From positions 124,001 to 188,000 of the forward strand of contig NZ_VEWL01000009.1 in NCBI RefSeq assembly GCF_006376685.1: DNA of 64,000 bases, read 5' to 3'. Shown here one piece after another: positions 26,576 to 35,505 of this stretch; within the stretch, counting starts at the first letter, position 1, and each line of letters starts with the position of its first letter. The notes below the pieces were generated by a model that did no database searches, was not told the DNA's origin, and saw only the letters and a program-made list of their open reading frames with translations. This stretch comes from Ochrobactrum teleogrylli (GTDB taxonomy: Bacteria > Pseudomonadota > Alphaproteobacteria > Rhizobiales > Rhizobiaceae). The translations under genes were made by a program, and so were the position numbers.

Positions 26576-26929
26576 TCAGGACCAGAGCTGAGGGCTGGGC
26601 TCTTCGGAACCCGGCCCTGCCTGTATTCTGAGCTCTATTCCGACATTGCCGGATGCTGCGCCTTTGTAATGAAGGTTGCCTCGCATCCGGGAATGGTCGG
26701 GAATAAAGCGTGTAGAAAATACAGTGTACAGACATGTCTGTACGGGCCGTTTCGGCATCCAAGTGAATTTGCCGGCATGCCGGTGTCGGATCGTTTCGAC
26801 AGGCTCTTGCGGCAGACTCCGATTTAACGATTGGAGCATCATCCCTTTCAAAGTCAGGCCCGGACATTGCATCTGCCGGTGAAAGCCTGCGGGTAGATGC
26901 TCGTGACATAACAGTTTTAAGGGGTGGAT
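26576..26929. other. Structured intergenic region between acpP and fabF
   Basis: A 354-base interval with no credible gene. It contains GGGC...GCCC hairpins soon after acpP, an inverted repeat CCGGATGC (26649-26656)/GCATCCGG (26683-26690), the perfect 18-base palindrome at 26726-26743 and the 12-base palindrome CCGGCATGCCGG (26772-26783). The fabF promoter should lie here. Confidence 0.5.
26726..26743. promoter_or_regulatory. Perfect 18-base palindrome, possible operator
   Basis: GTACAGACATGTCTGTAC is perfectly self-complementary with no loop, the size and symmetry expected for a dimeric TetR-type or similar repressor. It lies about 190 bases before fabF. No regulator gene is adjacent. Palindrome seen directly; regulatory role inferred. 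Confidence 0.45.
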
Positions 26930-28189
26930 ATGAGGCGTGTCGTCATCACCGGTCTCGGTCTGGTGTCACCGCTTGCAAGCGGTGTGGAAGAGTCCTGGAA
27001 GCGGCTTCTGGCTGGCGAAAGCGGGGCTCGCCGCATCACGGAATTCGAGGTTGACGATCTGGCCTGCCAGATTGCCTGCCGCATTCCGGTTGGCGACGGC
27101 ACCAACGGCACGTTCAATGCCGATCTCCACATGGAGCCCAAGGAGCAGCGCAAGGTCGATCCGTTCATCGTCTATGCCGTCGGCGCGGCCGATCAGGCAC
27201 TGGATGACGCGAACTGGCATCCCGAAAGCGATGAAGATCAGGTGCGCACCGGCGTTCTGATCGGTTCCGGCATTGGCGGCATCGAAGGCATTGTCGAAGC
27301 GGGCTACACGCTGCGCGACAAGGGCCCGCGCCGCATTTCCCCGTTCTTCATTCCCGGCCGTCTGATCAACCTGGCTTCCGGCCATGTGTCGATCAAGCAC
27401 AATCTGCGTGGCCCGAACCATTCGGTCGTCACCGCCTGCGCAACAGGCACGCACGCCATTGGCGATGCCGCCCGCCTGATCGCTTTCGGCGACGCCGAGG
27501 TGATGGTTGCCGGTGGCACGGAATCGCCGGTCAGCCGCATTTCGCTGGCGGGCTTTGCCGCCTGCAAGGCGCTGTCCACCAAGCGCAACGACGATCCGAC
27601 CGCCGCATCGCGTCCTTATGACGATGACCGTGACGGCTTCGTCATGGGCGAAGGTGCAGGCGTTGTGGTTCTGGAAGAACTCGAACACGCGCTGGCGCGT
27701 GGCGCGAAGATCTATGCCGAAGTGATCGGCTACGGCCTTTCGGGCGATGCCTACCACATCACGGCTCCGACCGAGAGCGGCGAAGGTGCGGAGCGCTGCA
27801 TGGTTGCGGCTCTCAAGCGCGCTGAAATCACGCCGGACCAGATCGACTACATCAACGCCCATGGCACATCGACCATGGCCGATACGATCGAACTGGGCGC
27901 TGTCGAGCGCGTGGTCGGCGATGCGGCTTCGAAGATTTCCATGTCCTCGACCAAGTCGTCCATCGGCCATCTTCTGGGTGCCGCCGGTGCTGCCGAAGCG
28001 ATTTTCTCGACGCTGGCCATTCGCGACAATATCGCACCTGCGACGCTCAATCTCGACAATCCGGCTGTCTCGACCAAGATCGATCTGGTGCCGCACAAGG
28101 CGCGCGAACGCAAGATCGACGTGGCTCTTTCGAACTCCTTCGGATTCGGTGGAACCAACGCTTCGCTGGTGTTGCGTCGCTATTCCTGA
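26930..28189 (+). CDS. fabF: Beta-ketoacyl-ACP synthase II
   Basis: A 419-residue condensing enzyme that elongates acyl-ACP with malonyl-ACP. The Cys-His-His triad is visible: TACATGTHAIG (Cys about 168), NAHGTSTMAD (His about 308) and SSIGHLLGAAG (His about 345), with the C-terminal SNSFGFGGTNAS. I chose the ATG at 26930, five bases after AAGGGG; a GTG two codons earlier would be too close to that site. Chain-length specificity is not readable from sequence. A terminator follows. Confidence 0.96.
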   Translation: MRRVVITGLGLVSPLASGVEESWKRLLAGESGARRITEFEVDDLACQIACRIPVGDGTNGTFNADLHMEPKEQRKVDPFIVYAVGAADQALDDANWHPESDEDQVRTGVLIGSGIGGIEGIVEAGYTLRDKGPRRISPFFIPGRLINLASGHVSIKHNLRGPNHSVVTACATGTHAIGDAARLIAFGDAEVMVAGGTESPVSRISLAGFAACKALSTKRNDDPTAASRPYDDDRDGFVMGEGAGVVVLEELEHALARGAKIYAEVIGYGLSGDAYHITAPTESGEGAERCMVAALKRAEITPDQIDYINAHGTSTMADTIELGAVERVVGDAASKISMSSTKSSIGHLLGAAGAAEAIFSTLAIRDNIAPATLNLDNPAVSTKIDLVPHKARERKIDVALSNSFGFGGTNASLVLRRYS

Positions 28190-28232
28190 CCGGCATTTCT
28201 GGCCGGGCAGACCAAATCTGATAGGAATAAAT

Positions 28233-28260
28233 AAAAACGCGGGGATTTCTCCGCGTTTTT
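28233..28260 (+). terminator. Rho-independent terminator after fabF
   Basis: The 10-base stem AAAAACGCGG (28233-28242)/CCGCGTTTTT (28251-28260) with an 8-base loop ends in a T run. Confidence 0.85.
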
Positions 28261-28443
28261 GTCAAAATATAACCGGATGCGATATTTAAAATCGCTAATA
28301 GTGGTTAGGGTGAGCACGCTCGAATTGACGGAAGGCTTCGGCCTGAGCGGATTTGGGCATCAAGTGCGGAGAGCCGCTCGGGACAGGTCGTTGACGCCTC
28401 TTGGCGGCAAGGCTGGTCAAGGCTACAAGACCGAGGTGACGGA

Positions 28444-29676
28444 GTGAATTCAGAGGTACAGCCCGGGGCACAACCCGGAACCAACTCTGCTGAAGAGCAA
28501 GCCAAGGCTGGCAAGCCGGAGACGCCAACGGAAGCGCCGGCGGAAACGGCTGCGGCCACAAAGCCGTTTGTTCCCAAATCTGCGTCGGAAGCTCTGCGTC
28601 CTGAACCCGGCACGCCGCCGCCGCGCAAGCGTTCGCGCCATGCGCGTAGCCAGATCGTCGTCTTCATGAATTTCATGCTGTCGCTGGTCGTGCTCGCTTT
28701 GCTGGGCGCGTCGGCGCTGTTTTATTTCGGCAAGATGCAATTTGACGGGCAGGGCCCGCTGGCAAGCGAGACGACTTTCGTGGTCAAGCGCGGCGCGGGC
28801 ATTTCCGAAGTCGCCAACAGCCTCGAAGCACGCGATATCGTCAGCGATGGACGTATTTTCCGTTTCGGCATGCGCGCCTATGGTCACGAAAACGACCTCA
28901 AGGCCGGTGAATATGCCATTCCAGCGGGTGCAACCATGCGCGACGTGATGAATATTCTCATCAGCGGCAAGTCGATCATGTATCCGCTGACGGTGCCCGA
29001 AGGGCTGACGGTCAAGCAGATTTTCGATCGTATTTCGTCCGATCCGATTCTGGTCGGCGATATGCCGAAAGACATGCCGCCGGAAGGTTCGCTCTTCACC
29101 GACACGTTGCATTTCACGCGTGGCACCACGCGGACCGAAATCATCGACCGCATGATCGCTTCGCAAAAGAAGCTGGTTGACGATATCTGGGCGAAGCGCG
29201 GCCCCGACCTGCCGGTCAAGGACCGCAATGAATTCGTGACGCTCGCTTCCATCGTCGAGAAGGAAACGGGTATCGCGTCGGAGCGTCCGCATGTCGCTTC
29301 GGTTTTCGTCAATCGTCTGAACAAGGGCATGCGCCTGCAATCGGACCCGACGATCATCTATGGCTTGTTCGGTGGTGCGGGCAAACCGTCCGACCGTCCG
29401 ATCTTCAAGTCGGATATCGAAAAGCCGACGCCCTATAACACCTATGTCATCAACGGATTGCCACCGGCGCCGATTGCCAATCCGGGCAAGGCGGCACTGG
29501 AAGCGGTCGCCAATCCACTTGCGACCGAGGATTTGTATTTCGTTGCCGATGGCACCGGCGGGCATGTCTTCTCGAAGACCTTGCAGGAACACAATGCCAA
29601 TGTCCGCAAGTGGCGCAATGTCGAACAGCAGAACAGCGCCGGTGGCGCTGCTGGCAGCCAGAAGGTTGCGCAGTGA
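28444..29676 (+). CDS. mltG: Endolytic murein transglycosylase
   Basis: A 410-residue YceG-family enzyme that cleaves nascent glycan strands and helps set their length. A Pro/Glu-rich cytosolic N-terminus (about 1-65) is followed by one membrane helix (IVVFMNFMLSLVVLALLGAS, about 70-95), a LysM-like region (VKRGAGISEVANSLEARDIV) and the catalytic domain with the Glu of LASIVEKETGIASERP (about residue 270) and LQSDPTIIYGLFG. The start is GTG at 28444 with GAGG upstream at slightly long spacing. It is followed by yicC and gmk in the same direction. Confidence 0.94.
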   Translation: MNSEVQPGAQPGTNSAEEQAKAGKPETPTEAPAETAAATKPFVPKSASEALRPEPGTPPPRKRSRHARSQIVVFMNFMLSLVVLALLGASALFYFGKMQFDGQGPLASETTFVVKRGAGISEVANSLEARDIVSDGRIFRFGMRAYGHENDLKAGEYAIPAGATMRDVMNILISGKSIMYPLTVPEGLTVKQIFDRISSDPILVGDMPKDMPPEGSLFTDTLHFTRGTTRTEIIDRMIASQKKLVDDIWAKRGPDLPVKDRNEFVTLASIVEKETGIASERPHVASVFVNRLNKGMRLQSDPTIIYGLFGGAGKPSDRPIFKSDIEKPTPYNTYVINGLPPAPIANPGKAALEAVANPLATEDLYFVADGTGGHVFSKTLQEHNANVRKWRNVEQQNSAGGAAGSQKVAQ

Positions 29677-29846
29677 CCTGACTGCCAGACATATCTGTGT
29701 GTGATTCGACAGAGCCGGTTGCTGAAAAGCGCCGGCTCTGTATGTCTAAAGGAATGCAGCATTCCGCGTATTGGAGTGCATGATTGAGTTTCGGTGCACG
29801 GGCGGCGAACTATCGCTTCCGGGCTCAGGTTGAGGGGAAGGGACGC

Positions 29847-30746
29847 ATGGCGCTCCAGAGCATGACCGGATTTGCGCGCTATGCCGCGCAGCATGACGGC
29901 GCCAATGGCGAAGCGCGTATCGTTTGGGAAGTGCGCTCGGTCAATGGCAAGGGGCTTGATCTGCGCCTGCGTCTGCCGCAGGGGCTGGAAGCGGTCGAGC
30001 ATCCGGTGCGTTCCATGCTGGCGCGTCATTTTTCCCGCGGCAATTTTCAGGCGAGCCTGAGTGTCGAACGGACCGACGAGCAGGCCAATTTCGTCATCAA
30101 CCACGCCATGCTGTCCGAGGTGCTGAAACTCGGTGCCGAATTGCAGGAAAAGCACGGTCTGACACCTGCTAGCGTCGATGGTGTTCTGTCGCTGCGCGGC
30201 ATGATCGATCAGGCGCAGGTCTCGGAAGACGACGATGCCCGGGCAGGACTGGAAGCAGCCGTCGTGGCAGCCTTTGAAGGCGCGCTGAAGGCCATTGCCG
30301 AGGCGCGGGCGCAGGAAGGCAAGGCGCTGTTCACGATCCTGTCGGGTCATGTCGATACGATTGGCCGTCTCACCGAAGCGGCGCGGCAGGATCCGTCGCG
30401 AAGCACGGATGCCATCAAGGCGCGGCTCGCGACGCAGGTTGCGCTGCTGCTTGACGGCCCGCGTGAACTGGATGAGGCCCGGCTTTATCAGGAAGCGGCT
30501 TTCCTTGCGACCAAGGCGGATATTCAGGAAGAGCTGGACCGGCTCGACACCCATGTCGCCTCCGCCCATCAATTGCTTGCCGATGGCGGCCCGGTTGGGC
30601 GCAAGCTCGATTTTCTTTCACAGGAATTTAATCGTGAAGCGAATACACTGTGTTCCAAATCGAACGCGGCGTCGATCACGGCCATCGGGCTGGAACTGAA
30701 AGCGGTCGTCGATCAGTTTCGCGAACAAGTACAGAATCTGGAGTAA
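29847..30746 (+). CDS. YicC/YloC family endoribonuclease
   Basis: A 299-residue protein of the YicC family; E. coli YicC is an endoribonuclease involved in small-RNA turnover. It starts with the family hallmark MTGFARYAA six residues in, and ends in the DUF1732 domain ([20 protein letters not shown]). I chose the ATG at 29847 (GGGAAGGGA upstream) over one at 29784. It ends seven bases before gmk, and the yicC-gmk linkage is widely conserved. Confidence 0.92.
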   Translation: MALQSMTGFARYAAQHDGANGEARIVWEVRSVNGKGLDLRLRLPQGLEAVEHPVRSMLARHFSRGNFQASLSVERTDEQANFVINHAMLSEVLKLGAELQEKHGLTPASVDGVLSLRGMIDQAQVSEDDDARAGLEAAVVAAFEGALKAIAEARAQEGKALFTILSGHVDTIGRLTEAARQDPSRSTDAIKARLATQVALLLDGPRELDEARLYQEAAFLATKADIQEELDRLDTHVASAHQLLADGGPVGRKLDFLSQEFNREANTLCSKSNAASITAIGLELKAVVDQFREQVQNLE

Positions 30747-30753
30747 GAGTAAC

Positions 30754-31416
30754 ATGGCCATCACTTCAGTTGAAAATGGCGTCGCGCGCAGAGGCTTGAT
30801 GGTGGTGATCTCGTCGCCATCGGGCGCTGGAAAATCCACGATTGCCCGGCTGTTGCTGGAAGACAAGAAGATGGACCTTTCGCTGTCGATCAGCGTGACG
30901 ACGCGCCAGCGCCGTCCGAGCGAGATCGAAGGGGTGCATTATCACTTCAAGACCATTCGCGAGTTCGAGCGTCTGCGCGACAATGACGAACTGATCGAAT
31001 GGGCGGAAGTGCACGGCAATTTTTACGGCACTCTGCGCGAAACCGCCGAGATTGCACTGGCCGATGGTCAGGATATGCTGTTCGATATCGACTGGCAGGG
31101 CGCGGACCAGCTTCAGGCCAAGATGCCCGCCGATGTGGTGTCGATCTTCATCCTGCCGCCAACGATGCGCGAATTGCAGCAACGCCTCAACCGCCGTGCG
31201 GAAGACACGCCGGAAGTCATCGAGACACGCTTGCAGAATGCTCGTTTTGAAATCCAGAAATGGGTGAAATACGACTATATTGTCATCAATGAAGATCTCG
31301 ACCGCTCCTTTGCGGCGATCAAGTCGATCATTGAGGCCGAGCGCCTGCGTCGTGACCGCCGCCCCGGTCTGTTCGATTTCGTGACCGGCCTGCTCGAAGA
31401 AGAGCCGGGCATCTGA
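30754..31416 (+). CDS. gmk: Guanylate kinase
   Basis: A 220-residue kinase converting GMP and ATP to GDP and ADP, essential for GTP and (p)ppGpp pools. The P-loop [16 protein letters not shown] is at about residues 18-33, then the GMP-binding [17 protein letters not shown] and [12 protein letters not shown] segments. Length is typical. A strong terminator follows. Confidence 0.97.
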   Translation: MAITSVENGVARRGLMVVISSPSGAGKSTIARLLLEDKKMDLSLSISVTTRQRRPSEIEGVHYHFKTIREFERLRDNDELIEWAEVHGNFYGTLRETAEIALADGQDMLFDIDWQGADQLQAKMPADVVSIFILPPTMRELQQRLNRRAEDTPEVIETRLQNARFEIQKWVKYDYIVINEDLDRSFAAIKSIIEAERLRRDRRPGLFDFVTGLLEEEPGI

Positions 31417-31430
31417 GCATTCTGCTGAAC

Positions 31431-31465
31431 AATAAAACCGCCTTTTGAGGCGGTTTTATTTTTAT
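31431..31465 (+). terminator. Rho-independent terminator after gmk
   Basis: A perfect 12-base stem AATAAAACCGCC (31431-31442)/GGCGGTTTTATT (31449-31460) with a 6-base loop and a T run. It can work in both directions. Confidence 0.9.
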
Positions 31466-31546
31466 GGATGCCAGACTGAAAATTGTCAGGCGAGGGCACG
31501 CTTCGCGGCGTTTCCCACATCTTCACCGCAATGCGGGGCAATTCTT

Positions 31547-32425
31547 CTATGCGCGCATTTCGCGAGGCGGGGTGCCGTAGGCGCGGCGATAATCGCGGCT
31601 GAACTGCGTCGGGCTTTCATAGCCGACAGCAAAAGCAACCGATGAAACCGGCACGGCGGTCTCGCTCAGCTGGCGGCGCGCTTCCAGAAGCCGCAACGCC
31701 TTTTGATATTGCAGTGGCGTGGTGGCCATGACGGATTTGAAATGCTCGTGAAAGCTGGAAGGGCTCATTCCGGCAATATCCGCCAGCTCTTCCGTGCGGA
31801 TCGGATTGTTCCAGTGCTGCTTGATATGGGTGATTGCTTTAGCGATGCGGCTTGCCGGGCTGCCCGGCTGGGCAAGCTGACGCAACATCGCGCCGTTGCG
31901 GGTCAGAAGCACGCGGAAATGCAGTTCCTTGCGGATCATCGGCTCAAGAACGCGGCGTTCCAGCGGCTTGTCGCGCAGATCGAGCAAACGCGTCATGGCA
32001 TCGGTCACGCCTGCATCCGCCCTGCCGGTGGCCACGGCTTCGCTACGCGCCGCCGCGATCATCTCCGGCTCAATCTCGCCCTGAAGGGCGCGCAAAATCT
32101 CCAGATCGATCCGGCAAGCAAGGGCTATATAGGGATTATCGGGGCTGGCTTCGACAATGCGCGCACCTGTGATCAATTCGTGCGAGACGATCGCCGTCAT
32201 GCCCGCATCGAAACGAACGGCCCGTTCGCCATGCAGGATTTCTTTGGCGCCCTGGAGGACCAGGCAAATCATCGGCTGATACATATCGGGCCGAATGGCC
32301 GATATGGCCGGGGAGCAGACCACGGTTACGCCGTCGATGCCGGTCGGTGCAGGATAAGGCCCCACCCCAGTTTCGCGGACAATTTCGATGCAGCGGGCTG
32401 CGAGATTTGAAGCGTGTTCGGACAT
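31547..32425 (-). CDS. AraC-family transcriptional regulator (AraC_N type)
   Basis: A 292-residue activator-type regulator. The N-terminal AraC_N effector domain (DMYQPMICLVLQGAKEILHG, about residues 45-65) precedes two helix-turn-helix units: IRTEELADIAGMSPSSFHEH and SSVAFAVGYESPTQFSRDYR, with the typical end AYGTPPREMR. I chose the ATG at 32425; an ATG at 32491 is also in frame and neither has a strong Shine-Dalgarno. It is divergent from an SDR gene 150 bases away, which is the likely target. Confidence 0.88.
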   Translation of the reverse strand: MSEHASNLAARCIEIVRETGVGPYPAPTGIDGVTVVCSPAISAIRPDMYQPMICLVLQGAKEILHGERAVRFDAGMTAIVSHELITGARIVEASPDNPYIALACRIDLEILRALQGEIEPEMIAAARSEAVATGRADAGVTDAMTRLLDLRDKPLERRVLEPMIRKELHFRVLLTRNGAMLRQLAQPGSPASRIAKAITHIKQHWNNPIRTEELADIAGMSPSSFHEHFKSVMATTPLQYQKALRLLEARRQLSETAVPVSSVAFAVGYESPTQFSRDYRRAYGTPPREMRA

Positions 32426-32574
32426 GGGAAAAGCATAGCAAGCCTTTGTTTTCCGTGACACAGAAATCGGAGCCTTCGGAGGAATGGGCATGTTTCATGG
32501 AGAATGTGGCAGGCCGAACGAACGGGAAAGCGGCAATATAGAAACCAGAATTCGTTGAGCGAAAGGAAACTGAC

Positions 32575-33327
32575 ATGACGATTGCACTCATCACGGGCGG
32601 TAGCCGGGGCCTTGGCCGCAGCGCAGCGCTGCATCTGGCCAGACAGGGCGTCGGCATCGTCCTGACCTATCAGAGCAATGCGAAAGCCGCGGAAGAGGCG
32701 GTTTCTGAAATTGCAGCCGAGGGCGGCACCGCCATTGCCCTGCCGCTCGACACGGGGAAGGTGGCAAGTTTTGCTGCCTTTGCTGAAAAGTTGCAGCAGG
32801 CGCTTCAGGAAAAATGGGGCCGCACAACCTTCGACTATCTGGTGAACAATGCCGGTCATGGCGTTCACAAGCCATTTGCCGAAACCACGGAAGAAGATTT
32901 CGACGGTCTGGTGAATGTGCATCTGAAAGGCGTCTTCTTCCTGACGCAGTCCCTGCTGCCACTGATCAAGGATGGCGGCAAGATCTTGAACGTCTCGACC
33001 GGTCTCGCGCGTTTCGCGCTGCCGGGCTATTCGGCCTATGCCACCATGAAGGGCGGCATCGAGGTTCTGACCCGCTATCTCGCTCGCGAGCTTGGCCCGC
33101 GCGGCATTGCGGTGAACGCGATTGCGCCGGGCGCCATCGAAACGGATTTCGGCGGTGGCGTGGTGCGCGACATGCCGGAAGTCAACAAGATGGTGGCGAA
33201 CTCCACTGCCATGGGTCGCGTGGGACGTCCGAATGATATTGGCGGTGCAGTAGCGGCCATTCTGTCGGGCGGCACGGGCTGGATCACCGGCCAGCGCATC
33301 GAAGTGTCCGGCGGTCAGAATATCTGA
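32575..33327 (+). CDS. SDR-family oxidoreductase (AraC-linked)
   Basis: A 250-residue classical SDR: cofactor loop ITGGSRGLGRSAA (about residues 6-18), NNAGHGVHKPF, the catalytic Ser region LNVSTGLARFA, YSAYATMKGGIEVL (Tyr-x3-Lys) and IAPGAIETDFGGGVV. GAAAGGAA lies upstream of the ATG. It is divergent from the AraC_N regulator, a common pairing in which the regulator senses the substrate. The substrate is unknown. Confidence 0.9.
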   Translation: MTIALITGGSRGLGRSAALHLARQGVGIVLTYQSNAKAAEEAVSEIAAEGGTAIALPLDTGKVASFAAFAEKLQQALQEKWGRTTFDYLVNNAGHGVHKPFAETTEEDFDGLVNVHLKGVFFLTQSLLPLIKDGGKILNVSTGLARFALPGYSAYATMKGGIEVLTRYLARELGPRGIAVNAIAPGAIETDFGGGVVRDMPEVNKMVANSTAMGRVGRPNDIGGAVAAILSGGTGWITGQRIEVSGGQNI

Positions 33328-33331
33328 CGAT

Positions 33332-33622
33332 CTAGTTTAGCCTTATCGAAATGCGGCTGGTGTCATGCACCAGCCGTCTGAAGGCTTCCAGAAAAGGCTT
33401 GCCTCCGAGCGTGCGCAATTTGCTTAGCGCTTCTGTGTTTTTAAACACAAGCTCGCATTCGCCGGGCCAACCTGGCCCTTGCCATTGCACCGCATCCCAG
33501 AAAGAATCGAGCGTATAGCCGAAGGATTGCACATCCTGCGCCGGGACCGCGGCAAGGTAGCGTCGCCAGAGTTCGTCTGGCGTTGTCACACCTGCGCAGT
33601 CGATTTCGTAAACGGGCACCAT
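33332..33622 (-). CDS. Barstar-like (barnase inhibitor family) protein
   Basis: A 96-residue acidic protein resembling barstar: VYEIDCAGVTTPDELWRRYL, then FGYTLDSFWDAVQWQGPGWP (the 'G-x-NLDALWD'-like core) and a C-terminal helix plus strand. Barstar family members inhibit secreted ribonucleases by covering the active site. No ribonuclease toxin gene is present nearby, so its target is unknown. The ATG at 33622 overlaps by one base the stop of a 48-residue membrane protein gene (TGATG), implying translational coupling. It is separated by four bases from the convergent SDR gene end. Confidence 0.75.
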   Translation of the reverse strand: MVPVYEIDCAGVTTPDELWRRYLAAVPAQDVQSFGYTLDSFWDAVQWQGPGWPGECELVFKNTEALSKLRTLGGKPFLEAFRRLVHDTSRISIRLN

Positions 33623-33768
33623 CAACCCAGCAGGATCAAAAGTCCGTCCACCATGCCCAATAGCAGGATGAGCGCGCCCATCGTGATCGCCGTGATGATG
33701 AGCATGCGCTTTTGCCGGTTGCGCTTGTCGGGCTGCTTCCCTGTCCAGTCATATGAAGAACCAGGCAT
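33622..33768 (-). CDS. Small membrane protein (48 aa), function unknown
   Basis: This short gene encodes 48 residues: a polar, basic N-terminus (MPGSSYDWTGKQPDKRNRQK) and one long hydrophobic segment rich in Ile, Leu and Gly (about residues 22-48). Support for a real gene: GGAG lies six bases before the ATG, the start is 107 bases after tldD on the same strand, and its TGA overlaps the barstar ATG. The likely order is tldD, this protein, barstar. I do not recognise the family. Confidence 0.65.
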   Translation of the reverse strand: MPGSSYDWTGKQPDKRNRQKRMLIITAITMGALILLLGMVDGLLILLG

Positions 33769-33875
33769 ATGCATCTCCAGATCGGCCTATATTTTCTATA
33801 AGCCTTCAGAGAGCTTTATAAACGCCTTCTGTGCGGTTTATCAAATGCGCCGCGTTTCTGGCTAAACGACGGTCC

Positions 33876-35288
33876 TCAGACCGCCGTACCGCCGACGGTG
33901 ACCTGATCCATACGCAGATGCGGCTGGCCGACGCCAACAGGAACCCACTGGCCGCCCTTGCCGCAATTGCCGCTGCCGGTATCGAGCTTCATGTCGTTGC
34001 CGATCATCGAAATGCGCTGCATGGCATCCGGGCCGTTGCCGATCAGCATGGCGCCCTTGATTGGCGCGGCAATCTTGCCGTCCTCGATCATATAGGCTTC
34101 CGTGCAGCCGAACACGAACTTGCCGGAGGTGATGTCCACCTGTCCGCCGCCGAACGAAACAGCATAGATGCCTTTCTTCATGGAGGCGATGATCTCTTCC
34201 GGTGTCTTGTCGCCCGACAGCATATAGGTATTGGTCATGCGGGGCATCGGCGCATGGGCATAGGATTCACGGCGTCCGTTGCCGGTCGCCTCCATGCCCA
34301 TCAGGCGGGCGTTCTGGCGGTCCTGCATGTAATTGACCAGCTTGCCGTCGTCGATCAGCACCGTGCGATTGGTCGGCGTGCCTTCATCATCGATGGTCAG
34401 CGAACCGCGACGCTCGGCAATCGTTCCGTCATCCACGACGGTCACGCCCTTGGATGCCACTTGCTGGCCGAGCAGCCCGGCAAAGGCCGAGGTCTTCTTG
34501 CGGTTGAAGTCGCCTTCAAGCCCGTGACCAACCGCTTCGTGCAGCATGACGCCCGGCCAGCCATTGGCGAGTACAATGTCGAACGTGCCCGCCGGGGCAG
34601 GGATCGCTTCCAGATTGACCAGCGCCTGCCGCAGCGCCTCGTCGGCGGCATGCTGCCAGCTTTCAACGGTGATGAATTCGCCAAAACCCTTGCGCCCACC
34701 CAGCGTATGCGAGCCGGATTCCTGACGGTCGCCGTTGCCTGCCACGACCGAAACGGTGAGCCGCACCATGGGGCGGATATCGCGCACGAAATGGCCGTCG
34801 GCGCGCAGGATTTCAACCTGCTGCCATGAACCGGCCAGCGAGACGGAAACCTGACGAACTTTCGGGTCCTTGGCACGCAGATAGCCATCGATCTGCTGCA
34901 AAAGCTGCACTTTCGCATCGAAGGTCGGCGAGCCGATGGGATTTTCGTCGGTATAGAGATGGCGATTGGTGCCCGCCGGTGCGGCGGCATAGGAACCCCC
35001 ATAGCCCTTGATGGTCGCGGAAACCGCATCGGAGGCGCGCTTCAGCGCAGCCATCGAAAGGTCGCCCGCATGGGCATAGCCGATGGCTTCACCGGCAACC
35101 GAGCGCAGGCCAAAACCCTGATCCTGATTGAAGGAACCGGTCTTGAGGCGGCCATTGTCGAAAACGAGCGCTTCAGCTTCGCGATATTCGATGAAGAGTT
35201 CGCCGTCGTCGCTGCCCTTGAGGCTCGCGGCGATGAGGCGTTCGATATCGTCGCGTCCGGTATCGAAACTGTCGATCAGGCTTTTCAT
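33876..35288 (-). CDS. tldD: Metalloprotease TldD
   Basis: A 470-residue subunit of the TldD/TldE zinc protease, which trims peptides such as microcin B17 precursors and degrades CcdA in E. coli. The active-site motif HEAVGHGLEGDFNRK (His-Glu-x3-His, about residue 255) is intact, so this is the catalytic TldD rather than the inactive TldE (PmbA) partner, which is not in the window. I chose the ATG at 35288 (AGGA upstream; matches the usual 470-480-residue length) over the ATG at 35354. Confidence 0.93.
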   Translation of the reverse strand: MKSLIDSFDTGRDDIERLIAASLKGSDDGELFIEYREAEALVFDNGRLKTGSFNQDQGFGLRSVAGEAIGYAHAGDLSMAALKRASDAVSATIKGYGGSYAAAPAGTNRHLYTDENPIGSPTFDAKVQLLQQIDGYLRAKDPKVRQVSVSLAGSWQQVEILRADGHFVRDIRPMVRLTVSVVAGNGDRQESGSHTLGGRKGFGEFITVESWQHAADEALRQALVNLEAIPAPAGTFDIVLANGWPGVMLHEAVGHGLEGDFNRKKTSAFAGLLGQQVASKGVTVVDDGTIAERRGSLTIDDEGTPTNRTVLIDDGKLVNYMQDRQNARLMGMEATGNGRRESYAHAPMPRMTNTYMLSGDKTPEEIIASMKKGIYAVSFGGGQVDITSGKFVFGCTEAYMIEDGKIAAPIKGAMLIGNGPDAMQRISMIGNDMKLDTGSGNCGKGGQWVPVGVGQPHLRMDQVTVGGTAV

Positions 35289-35360
35289 AAAAACAAATCC
35301 TGCAGCATGGGTCTGCTGCAGGATGTAAGCCTTAAAACGGTTGAGAACAACCACGCGATG

Positions 35361-35505
35361 AAGAACTGTTGAGATTCTGGTGATGGTGAGGCGAAAACCG
35401 TAGGCCGCGAGAACCGGAGCGGAATGTACTTAAGGGTACATGAGCACCGGAAGCGCAGCGGGATGCGGTTTGCAGCCCGCCAGCGCCGGAATATCGATAG
35501 TTCTT
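35361..35505 (-). repeat. Large inverted-repeat element after ialB (copy B)
   Basis: Arms AAGAACTGTTGAGATTC (35361-35377) and GAATATCGATAGTTCTT (35489-35505) pair at 13 of 17 positions. The core (35408-35451), read leftward, is CCGGTGCTCATGTACCC...GTACATTCCGCTCCGGTTCTCG, nearly the same as the core at 7511-7554. It begins at the ialB stop codon, as copy A begins 14 bases after the LysM gene stop. Confidence 0.65.
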
